Source: Chrysomallon squamiferum (taxonomy: Eukaryota; Mollusca; Gastropoda; Neomphalida; Peltospiridae). Taken from it: DNA of 64,000 nt. The position numbers and the translations under genes are program-made. The DNA lies in contig CM022679.1 in NCBI GenBank assembly GCA_012295275.1, positions 12,584,415 through 12,648,414 on the forward strand, read 5' to 3'. The notes below the pieces were generated by a model, which had not been told where the DNA came from, searched no databases, and saw only the letters and a program-made list of their open reading frames with translations. Positions 19,301 to 30,400 of this stretch are shown here, piece by piece; the stretch's first letter is position 1, and the number at the start of each line of letters is the position of its first letter.

Positions 19301-22300
19301 TTCTTTTCCTTTTGGGTGGCCCCATTGGTGTACCATGGTTAAGCTGCACCATTTACCATTTTGCACTGCATGGTCCATGGTAAAACTGACAATGGAAAAT
19401 GTCAGTAGTGTCCCCTTCTCCTGATGCCCTAAGCAAGATTAACATCTGTTTCTCCAACAATTAACACATTAGCATTTTAAAGGTTAAGGAAAGTTAAAAT
19501 ATTCTTACATTTGATAAACCAGTTGGTGGCTGCCTTTTCGTAGTCTTCACAAATTTTCTTGCATTTCTGTTTAGCATCAGGACCTTCCCAAAACTTGCAC
19601 TCATTTTTCCTGTTTCTTAAAATCTTGACAATCTGGCTGTCTACCTGTCTAAATTTAAAAAAAAAAAAAAAATTAATAAATAAATAAATTATATAAGCTT
19701 TTATAATTTATTCTAATATTGATTAGAAAATAACCTTATACATCTGCTTGAATAGCATTTGCAATTTCATTATTGGTGTAGGTTGTCAAGGGCTATAATT
19801 ACAAGCATTTCAACAACAGCACCTGCAGCAATAATAAACATAATTAAAGAAAAACAGTATTATAAATGTTCATTAAGTATTCTGCCTGTGGCCTGTTATT
19901 ACCAACTGACAACTGTTTTACCTGCCAGCTATTTATAAATTATATTCATAACAATTTTAACACTGTGAAATATGCACAGCAGTTCAGACATTTCTATAAA
20001 GTTTTCATTTAAGCGATTCATTTATTTGTGCTTGTATTAAACTATTCTTCATAGATGTAATGACAGTGTCATTATACGTCATATAAAATAAACTTCAAGT
20101 CATTTACTTGTCTCTCTTGTACTGCATGTCAGCTTCGTAGATGCAGACAGCATCATTGTAATCACATTCATCAACTGTCGGCACTCTTCGAAAATGACGA
20201 TGGTAATAAGGATACTTGTTCTTACTTTGAATAGGCTCAACAACCTTTTCTGAAAATAATTATAAAATAATAAAATGCTTACATGAAAAGTCAGTTATAA
20301 AAATACATGTTTTTATTTTGCACTAGCACTTGTACACAAGTATCATGGCAAAATATTCAATAAAACCTTTTCTTTTTACATCACCAACAAGTTTTTGTGT
20401 GTTTTTTCCCTGATATGAGCATTTATATATATATAATTTTTTTGATTTTTATGAAACTTGGTATACTTCTTGACTGGGATCCCACACCAATCAGACCAGT
20501 TGTTTGGGAGATGTGGCCCCCCGAATTTTGAAAAATTCAGCCAAAATGGGTGTGACCACCAACCTTTGAACCCTTATATCTCACGAATTACTGGGTCAAT
20601 CTTCATGAAATTGGTAATATTGTTGAAAAGGCAATATGACAAGGTTTCCAAATCTGTCATTATTGTTCAGTTTAGAGAATGCTGGGTTACATTGACCTTG
20701 AAATTGACTTTGTGGATCACATGACCTTCAGACAACCTTTATTGAAATTTAATCTCCCATATGTTAACTAAAATATATAAAAGTTTCAGTGTCAAGCTCA
20801 GCCTGCAGAGTGACCCACCAGAACTAGTATCTGTCCAGGATTCTGAGGATGATATAACAGAGTTACCAGAGGAGCCAAGAAGCAAAACTATTTTGTTGTC
20901 TGTATGACAATGTGGCATGGGTTGGGCTAGTTGAGGACATTTCAGAAGAGCATGGAGGCTTCTTCTATTTGTTTCATGCACCCTCGCAGACTTTCTAAGT
21001 TATTTCACTGGTCAAACGAAGAAGACACTTGTTGGTTTAGTGAAGGGGACATCTTCTGTGTCATTGATACACCTTCTATTGCATCTTCTTGACAGGTGTA
21101 CTCTCTGCATAAAAAGGATGGTGCTAGAATTGCAAGACTATGAAGGAAGTGAGTGACTGAATGATTCTGTGACTGCTGAACTGGTGAGAAGGCACAGAAG
21201 GAAGTAGTTTGATATCATATGATCATAGCAAGTAGGCCTACAATGTATTACTTGGTGATCAAGAGAGATGGTGATTCCTAGCATCAGGAATTGGTCATTC
21301 AGGATTTACCTAATCAGATGTTAATTGCAGATACGGTGTTATTTTCATGGTCATGCAATTTTTGAATGTATATTGCTGCTAAACAAAGAATAGTACACCT
21401 CTGAAACTTTTATTATGTGTTTTAGTTAACATGTGGGAGTTTAAATTTCAAGAAAAGTCATCTCAAGGTCACATGATCCACAAGGTCAAAAGGTCAGTAT
21501 ACCCCAACCTTCTTCAACCATGGCAGATTTGGAATCCTTGTCATACTGCCTCTTCAACAATACCAATTTTATGAAGATTGGACAAGTAGCTCCAGAGATA
21601 TGAGGGTTCAAAGATTGATGGTCACACCCTTTCGGCTGAAAATCGCAAATCTCCCAAATCACTGGTCCAACTGACCTAAAATTTCAGATGTGCTGCTGTG
21701 GGACCCCTGTCAGCAAGTATACCAAGTTTCATAAATCTGAGACAGTCGGGTTTAAAATTTGTTTTTGGGGTCGGTGATTTGCCACAGAATGACCCTATAT
21801 GAAAAAAAATAAGAAAACTAGCCTGGCTTATTTTGCCTTGTTACACTGACCAATTTTAATGTATTCACATTCAAAATTTATTCCTTATTTGCAATGCCTT
21901 TTTTTTTTTTTTTTTTTACTTTTGACTCAGTTTTGTTTATTGCTCAATTTTTTTTTCAAACTATGTCATATTAATTGTTTTTACAAAAAAAGATAATTTA
22001 CTTATTGGCTTAATGTTGTTTAAATCAAACCAACTTATTCCTACAGGTTTTTTTCTTTTTTATAATTACTTAAAGCTGAATTAGAAGATATTACATCAGT
22101 CCTTGAGGAAGACAAATGTGTATATGTGTGTGCTGCCATTCTTACCAATAGGCAGGTTCCAAGTAATGTCACAAAAACATAGTTGGCCATTTTTGGGACC
22201 ACCAAATCCTTTGCTGCTAATCAATCACAGTGTGGCATGCCATACAAAAGAAGAAATTGTGCAATGCCAAAGAAAAAAGAACACTATTGTAACATTGAGG

Positions 22301-23619
22301 GATATTGCAACAGATCAGAGTGCAGTGTAGAAACAAATCCACTATTATATAATTCCAGCTATAATAAAACATCTAGGTGAACAAACTGAGTAGTGAATGG
22401 AAGTGAGTATGGCTTGTGAAGTTAAATCAAGATATGGACAACAAAAATCTAGCAAATATTCAAAAGACTTAATCTCTACATTAGGTCATTTTTAGTCCAG
22501 AGAACAAAGAAAATTGTGTCTAGGTTTGATGTATCCAACAGGCTTTGCACTTAGTAATAAAGCACATGATCCCTCTTCATTCTTTTGAAGAAAGACCTTA
22601 TCTAGGGACATTATCTAATATTTTATCTTTTTAGGGGAAAAGGGGCATTTAATTTCTAAACCAAATTTCCTGCAACAGTCACAAGAAACAGTTCCATCTG
22701 GTGAGGTTCCAAGATGTGGGATTTCAGCACTGATGATAAATCCACTCTTTAATTGTCAGAGTGTGCTGGAAAGGGCCTATTTCAGGCTATCCCTGTAAAT
22801 AACAGTGTCTTTAGAAGCTTTAGCCATCACTATTACTTTTTACTTCTATGAATTTACATTTTGTTTCACTCTGCATTCATGTATTATCTCATGGTTGTCC
22901 CATCTATGGCAGACTGAACAGCATCATGGGAAATATGTTGCATAACTGAAACCGCTGTAAATATACTGTTTGTTATACACTATTCCTGTTGTGTGTTTAT
23001 AAACAGCCATACATCTTAACAAAATTTATTCAGGCTTTATTAACTTCTGGATGATGCCAGAAAATTCAACAGCATATGAGTCAAGTATTTGCTACTGTGC
23101 AGTGAAGTTCAGTTTCTGATTTAGTGTGACATTTTTGCAGAACAAATAATAGTAAAATAATTCAGTAAAATGTGCGTTGACATAAACTGGATTACTAATA
23201 TTTATATAAACAATAAAGTGAATAATTATTAAGTCAATACATTTTTAATATTAACATGGCAATGGCATTACTATACATTACTTACTCTTAATACTGTATA
23301 CGTGATTATCATTATGGTTACATTCGTAAAATGGCAGTCCAGTTAATCGATGTTGTTGTCTAAATGTCACTGCATAGTGATACATCAATGTATACGACTT
23401 TTGTAAACTGCAATGGCCTTTTCGTGGTTTTTGAATAGGCGAAGCGAGGAAGGTCCTGATAGTGATACTTGACAGTGAGTGTCACAGTGCGATTGCAGCA
23501 AGCTTAAACAAATTAAATGCATTTTTACCTCTAATAGCTGTTACTGGACCATCGATGATCTTAAACAACGCCAGTGCCAATTTTTCGTATCTATGCCCCT
23601 CATTATCACCGTCTGACAT
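18333..23619 (-). CDS. NDUFB10: NADH dehydrogenase 1 beta subcomplex subunit 10 (PDSW)
   Basis: Accessory subunit of mitochondrial complex I, placed in the membrane arm and facing the intermembrane space. Four exons join in frame to give 158 residues: 23,619-23,529, 20,249-20,108, 19,648-19,509 and 18,436-18,333 (TGA). All introns are GT-AG. Family features in order: FKIIDGPVTAIRE (residues ~19-31, matching the PVT-R block of human NDUFB10), YPYYHRHFRRVPTVDEC (43-59), C59/C66 (CX6C), YEADMQYKRDKQVD (68-81), C95/C107 (CX11C) and C111. The paired cysteines form the disulfides of the oxidative-import fold. It is slightly shorter than the human protein (172). No broken residue was seen. Intron 1 is 3.3 kb and carries a foldback element; intron 3 carries a GT microsatellite. 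Confidence 0.95.
18873..19105. repeat. Short direct duplication in NDUFB10 intron 3
   Basis: The string catgccctgttaaacat and its flanks occur at ~18,873-18,920 and ~19,020-19,067. The string gttgagatacaatgttcca occurs at ~18,983 and ~19,073. So a ~100-150 bp segment is duplicated in tandem with divergence. Confidence 0.75.
19182..19299. repeat. GT microsatellite
   Basis: Nearly pure (GT)n for ~118 bp, interrupted by tttttgttt at ~19,221. Inside NDUFB10 intron 3. Confidence 0.97.
20447..21746. mobile_element. Foldback element with ~345-bp inverted arms
   Basis: The left arm (20,447-20,792) and the right arm (21,396-21,746) are reverse complements of each other with divergence. Shared strings read in the left-arm sense include atgaaacttggtatactt, the gtgtgacca(c/t)caa block, tcttcat(g/a)aaattggta, tggatcacatgacctt and taaaagtttcag. 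The right side continues ~55 bases further (gagacagtcgggtttaaaat to gaatgaccctat), perhaps the true terminus that the left side has lost. The ~600-bp centre carries a decayed protein fragment. It lies in NDUFB10 intron 1 and looks like a foldback or long-TIR DNA element, now immobile. Confidence 0.8.
20835..21085 (+). pseudogene. Fossil protein fragment inside the foldback element
   Basis: One frame reads YDNVAWVGLVEDISEEHGG at ~20,900-20,960. After a single frame change the sequence reads CFMHPRRLSKLFHWSNEEDT and then CWFSEGDIFCVIDTPS, with a stop after ~21,083. I recognise the pattern YD..WVG.V..ISEE ... FMHP ... FHW..ED.CW as recurring in predicted proteins of invertebrate repeat families, but I cannot name the domain. 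It is broken by a frameshift and stops. Confidence 0.6.
21800..23528. other. NDUFB10 intron 1, remainder
   Basis: AT-rich intron sequence with a T run at ~21,900. A short plus-strand frame at ~22,183-22,380 has several cysteines but no family I recognise. Nothing else supported. Confidence 0.4.
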
Positions 23620-24495
23620 GCTACTGATTTATTTTATTCCTCAATTATGAAGGTGAATCAATCTCGTTCGACGGAAGTGAAGGTCGTAATTTGCCAAAAA
23701 CTGATTCTGTTTCTTCTTTCGTATAAGGTTCCGTGATTAGTAAAGCACTACTTTTGCAGTAATTTATAATAGTTACAGTTTTAATTTATTGAACAATTTT
23801 CAAATTTTACATTATTTCTTACGCTTGCAGACCCATCACAAATTGTAAATGAATGAAGCATAAATAATCTGAAAAAAATCCTGGAATATATCTATACCTG
23901 CACGTCTGTCTGACTACCTATCTACCCAGTAAATCATACATCGTACGTGCTTATATAAATTATAATACATACAGATATATATAATACATGCATAGACATA
24001 TTTACAGAATGCAAACAGAACATTACAGATAAACATAATTATATAAAATACTGTTTACATTATATTCATCATAATTTACATAATTACCATATAATACTAA
24101 TATTAATATTTAAGACTGCAACAACTTATTTTTATTCATTTTCAGTATTATATATTTATATCAATTTTTCTTATTATTATTACTCTCGACGTATGGTTGT
24201 TTTTAAACCTCTTGATAATTATTGCCTATTTCATATATTTGTTCGATAGTTGAAAACATTACTTGCATGAGTTTGTTAAGAGTTGCTTGCCCATTCATCC
24301 CATTGGAGAACGACATTCAAAAATAGTTAATAAATCACATATTGTAAGTTGTGGTGTAGCTTTTTTATCATATTAATTACACATATGTCAAGTACTATTA
24401 TTAAAATATTAAACAGTAAATATAGCAGATAGTCGTAATATAGCACGTTTTACGAGCCTCATTTTCGATAAGCCTTTCCGCTTGTGGTCGTCATC
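23620..24495. promoter_or_regulatory. Shared divergent promoter region NDUFB10 / RPL3
   Basis: The two start codons are 876 bp apart and the genes point away from each other. An ETS-type CGGAAGT (23,672-23,678) lies ~53 bases upstream of the NDUFB10 ATG, a common element in promoters of nuclear mitochondrial genes. Near RPL3, a pyrimidine run CCTTTCC at 24,473-24,479 is a plausible 5'TOP transcription start, giving a 5' leader of ~23 bases. Confidence 0.55.
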
Positions 24496-27400
24496 ATGGT
24501 AAGACGTGTTAATTTTTTAGTTTCATAATCGTATGCCATCTGCGTGCAGTTTTGAGTTAATTTGAATAGATTTGTGTTTTAAATAGTTATTACATTCCTT
24601 TGCATTAATTTTTAATAAGTAATTAATGTAATTTCTTATCTGTTTTCCTTTTAGTCTCACCGAAAATTTTCTGCCCCTCGCCATGGTTCTAAAGGCTTTC
24701 TGCCTAAGAAGAGGTCCAAGAGACATAGGGGCAAAGTCAAGGCTTTTCCTAAAGATGATAAAACGAAACCTGTTCATTTAACAGCGTTTATAAGCTACAA
24801 GGCCGGTATGACTCACATTGTCCGTGAGGTTGATAGACCTGGATCAAGTAAGTTGAAAACAATTTGTAGGTATGTGGACAAAAAATTCATTCACCACCAA
24901 CTTCAACATAAATAACATTGCTGAAAAGAACTCTAAAAACCCTGTCAAAGACGACAAACATGTGATTCTGTTGAGTATTAAGGAAGTTACAGCATTTTAC
25001 CGTTTTCAATTAACACAAATTAATTGTTCTATCATTTACTGCATTTGCATTACAGTGGCGTGACCAAAATCCTATTGTTTTTCACTAAAATGCATGTAAC
25101 TTTCTTAATCAAATTTTATTAGTGAAATTTGGACTGAAGATAGATGGTATCTAGTTCTCTCAATACAAGCTATTAAAGGTGCAATATAAATAATTATTAA
25201 TACAGCAGATTTTAATTAGCCTAATTTGGCAACTTCAGTTAACTGAAAAAGTTATAACAAGAATTATTGTAGATAATGTCACGCAGTCCTTAATGAGACA
25301 TTTTATACAGACCTCATTCCAAAAAATGTACTGGGTTGATAAATAAGTCATTGCAGTTCATAACTGATTCATATTTATAGCAGAGGCATCAAAAATTTAA
25401 CTGTTGGGAAGAAGTGGTAAATAACAACGGAGAATACATTATTGATTAAATTACACCTTGTTATCAATTAAGCTTAAGTTTTCTTCTATGTAATGATTAT
25501 ATTTAGTTTAACTGCAATGGCTTATTCCTCAACCCAATATTTACATAGTCAAATCATCGGAAATAAGGTCTGCAGCCAATTGGAAAACAGACGTATCAAA
25601 GTCAGTTGCATCATCATGTTTCTGTCTGTGACCAGTATGCTACAACACACTTACTTCCCTTAGCCTTCATCTTTTCAATTCTGCCATTGTAAAGAATCTG
25701 GCGCCCATCTTCAAACCATACATGACAAATGTTACATCCAACAGATTTGCCTTCCAACAATTCCTGGAGTTGATCCTGCTTACCATCAGAAAGCTCAGGA
25801 AATTCCTCACCAATCTTAGCAACCTTAACAGTTTTCAGTTTCTTCTCTAGCTTTTTCCTCACAGATGTCTCTCTTGTTTGATGTTTGTCAGTTTGTCTCT
25901 TTGATAATTCTGCTCTCAACTCATTCTGCTTCATTCTTCTCTTCTGCCTTTGTTTCTGACCTACCTGTACAGCCTTCATGAGAATCATATCTCTCCTCTC
26001 CTTTTCTAAACCATCTAGATAGGCCACAGTTTTATTTTTTTGTGCCCTCAACTTACTTGAGATAGCAAACAGTTGCATTAGCCGCCTTCTGTTTTGCAGC
26101 ATTGAACATGCCCACCATCTCTTCAGCATCCATATTGTGAGACCTAGCACTTTCAGTTTCTAGTCTCAGCCTCTCTGTGATCTTCCAGTCATCTGAAAAA
26201 AAATTCTTATATTGCCGCTCAAGGACATCGACATTGGCTTGAAGACATGCTTTCATCATGTCACTGAAGATGGTCCCATCCTTGGGTGGCTCCTGTAATT
26301 TGAGAAGGGTTTTATCTTCAACTTGATGAAGCTGGTTACCAAAAAAATCTGTTTCACACGCCAGGAGATCCATTGGTGCGTCCATCTGGTCCTTCAGTTT
26401 TTGGATGATCTATTTAATGACTTGGATCCCCTCTACATGATCAGTCTGGTCCACTGCAGCAGTGTAAAAAAAATTCATCCAAGTGCCAGTTAACATCTTG
26501 CCTAACAGGCCTAACACCTGCATCTCAACCTTACCTGTTACTGACACAAAGTCAGCCAAGACACTAGCACGCAATCCATCACACACTGTACCGTGTTCAA
26601 GGTATTTCTTGAACAACGCATGATGCTGAGTATATATGCCACATATATGAAACAGAACATGCAAACGATTACCCCGATACCTGAGAACAATCCCCTGAGG
26701 CAGGTTGTGGTCATCAAGAAGTCTTGAACCCCTGGGGATCACCCTTATTGTTTTTAAAGTGGAGTTTGTTCATCTATTCAATGATGTTGGATGCACATCA
26801 ATCATTTCACCAAATCTGTCCCTTTGCACCCCCTTCACATTCCTTGAGTGCTGTTCTAGCTTTTGTGGCTGAGTCCAGTGGGTGCTGATTGGCAGTTGAA
26901 CTCGTTCAAAGTCTTGGCCCAAGAAACATTCACTAACTGTATTGCAGCATGGTTTGCTGCACACCGATCAGTAAGACTGTTGGTTATGTTTGAAATTAAC
27001 CCCTGGCGTATGGTTTGATAGTCTTTATCAAAGAAATGACAGTACACCAGGGCCAAGTTATCAACTGAATCACAGATGTGCTCGTGATAATCATTGGCTG
27101 TACCTCCAGGTAACTGATTGGCAGCAACATAGCAATCGGCATGGGTGGTGATGTGTATGCTATTCAAATGACCTCCGCCTTGTGTCGTGGCGTTGAGTCC
27201 TTATTGTCTAAAATAGCTTCTGCAGTTTGAAGATCGCTTATTGCCCCAAGTTCTCTTACCATTGCTTCTACTGTAGTCCTGTGTGGAACAATAGCATCAA
27301 AAACGTTGAATCTCATTTCAGGAGAATAAGTCCTCCCATCGGACTTGGTTTGTTCAACAAAACCCTCCAGCTCTTTTACCCTATCTTCTAGCATTAGTTT

Positions 27401-30400
27401 GTTGTCTTGGAGCTGGAGGATTTCCTCCCTTCCTGCCAGTTTCCTTTCCAATACTTACTCTTTCATCATCAGTCTGGGATAGAAACATTAGTTTTCTTTA
27501 TTTTGTGGTATTTCTTAATTTGCTGATGTTTCTTTTCTAAAGTTGATATGATACTTGTAGCTTTTCCCAGACCTTCAGCAAGCAGAAGAATCCAGCTGCG
27601 ATTTTACTTTGGATAATTGCCCTTCTTTTCTCTTGATTTTTTGATTTAGTCTCTTTACTGATTCAAACCTTCTCTGATGGCGCTTGGCCATCATATTACG
27701 TACCTTAATCCAATTCTGACATTTTAAGAGATCCTGTTTCTGTTTGGCAAATTGCAGACTTTCATGATATCTCTCAGTTATGGCACTGATTTTCAGTGGG
27801 GACACAGCAACAGGCTTGGTACTGGGAAGAACAATGGCATATTCTTCATCAGCCTGAGGGACTTCCACTGGCTGGATAATACATGACATAACTGTGGAAA
27901 TAGTACTGGTCAGGTTCAGCTGATCAAAACTTTCGTGACAAATGGAATCAAACATACTGAATTCCACAGTGTCGTTGAGTTTCTTGAACTTGTTCAAAGT
28001 GTTGTCAACAAGTTTTTGAATTTGTGATGTAATATAATTCAAAACTGTATTTCTCTGATGACCAATAATATTATTGGGGATATATGACTGAAGTTCTCTA
28101 AAGGTCTTCAAACGGCTTTTTTCACAGCGAAAGACAAAAATAAACAATACATGACCATTTAAGAAATTCACCAAAGAAACTGGAATTCCATTGGAAAAGT
28201 TCTCTTCCAAGTGTTGGTTGGCTATACCAGTCCTTGGATTGGGGGATTTTCTTTTCCGCTTCAAGTTAGGCATCCTGAAAAGAAGACCAACATAATGATT
28301 ACTAAATTTCAAAATTAGTTCATACCGATTGGCTGAAGACACTCGCAAAATCCACAATCATCCACTATTTACAATCCATCGGGTAGAAAGTGTGACATAG
28401 AGTTCCGTCGTATATTTATACAGCATCACAATGTGTTCTATCACTCATTTATCAAACCTAATACTGAAATTGAGGGTAGAAATCACTTCAGTTTCACTCA
28501 AATTTTTATCCGCCATGTTTGATTTTGAAGCCATTTCGATTTTACAGCTCGTCTTCCCGGGGTTCATAAACTATCTCAGCTATGTCAGATTTCAATATAA
28601 ATTCAGATATAATAAAATTAATATTGTTCTTCCACTTACCTTAGATTATCCTCAGATATTGAAAACGACCGATTTTAATGTTGAATATGAGAAAAAATAC
28701 ACATTGTATTGCTCCTAATTAAGACCGGCAACACCTTTCTGGAGGATTATACAAGTTTAAAAGTCACAACATTTAATAAAACATGCATCCTACAAGCTAT
28801 TAAAAATATAATCAACATAGATTATAGAAATATGATCATTTCAAATAGCATCAGTTATTTGTAGTTGCACATAAAATCTGCAGCAACTTAACTAGGTAGG
28901 AAACAATTTACAGCTATTGTAAATAAAATCAATGTGATTTCGGTCTGTAGAAAATTTCACTAAGCACATGCTAAAATGTACATGCTGAAAATAAGAACAT
29001 TCAAGAAAAACGTACAGCAAACATGTTATTAAAATTAGAAAAATATAATCATATTAAAAGCAACACACCTTTCTAGTTGTACATACAGCAATTTCGGTAG
29101 GGTAGAAAGCGTACTTAACGGCGATTTCCCTGTGCACGTGCTATAATGTACATGCTGAAAATAAGAACATTCAAGAAGGAAAAACACACGTTACTAAAAA
29201 TATAAACAACATAGAAATATAATCATTTTCAACAGCTCCAGACCTTTCTAGCACATTTTAAAATTAAAATGCAAGCAACCACACATGTATATACAATATT
29301 TTATTAAAAATGTTAGGTCAATTTGTCGACAAATTGACCTTTCTAACTGTACATAAAATTTACTAGAATTCATAAAACTAAATATATAGTTAGGATCATC
29401 TTCAATTAGATCTGCAGCCAGAGCATGGATGTTCATACAGTGGTCTACTGCATCTGCATACGATTCATTTGCTCCCCAGTAGTCTACAACCTATTTCTTA
29501 CCTTTGCATGTAATCTTCTATCTTTCCATTGTATATTGTTCTTTCTCCATCATCAATCCACATATGCCAAATCATGCTACCCACTGAATTCCCAGATAAT
29601 CTGAGATATCCAAGAATTCAACAGTCTGTCCATGTCTACGCTTTTCAATCTTTTCTCCAATCTGTTCCTCTCTGTGGTTTCCTTTGCCTGCAGCTTCTGT
29701 ACCTGTCTCCTGTTTTGTTCTTTTCTCAGATTTTTCTGCTTGGTACGCCTGACCTGTCTGTGTTGTTGGCCCATGTGGATCGCTGTTTTAATATGATCTC
29801 TTGACTCCCTGTCTAGGGCATCAAGATAATCCACTGTCCTGTTTTTTATGGCCCTCATTTTACATGAGATGTAGCAGAGAGTAGAATTAGGGGATTTCTT
29901 GTGTAAGGAACTAAACATCCCCATGATCTCTTCTGCATCAATGTGTTGACATCCATCCGACCTCGACTCATCCCTCAGTCGCTCGGTGAAATCGCAGTGG
30001 AAGTATCTGTTGTACTGCCGCTCAAGGACAACAACTGTTGCAGCCAAACAACTCTTCATCATGATTGTAAGCAGGGAGATGTCTTCAGTTGCTGCCTGGA
30101 GAATTTCCAGAGTTGGTTCTTGCAAAAGTGTATGTCCATGACAATGTCTCTTCAGGGGCCTGTGCACTGACTTTCAGTTTGGCAATAACTTGCTTAACCA
30201 GCTCAGTGCCCTGAATATGGTTTACTTATTCTGGGGCAACCGCTGATCAGTAGAACTCTGTCATCCAAGGACCACTGAGCAGTTTCCCATTAAGTCCAAG
30301 CACCTGCATTTCCACTTGTGCAGGAACAGACACAAAGTCTGCTAGGATGCTATGCTGTAAACCACCACACGATACATCCCGTCTGCAGAAAACTCATGAA

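Noticed and set aside
23462-23650. Plus-strand frame over NDUFB10 exon 1
   Set aside because: Antisense shadow of the real exon, which joins in frame with three other exons into a known protein.
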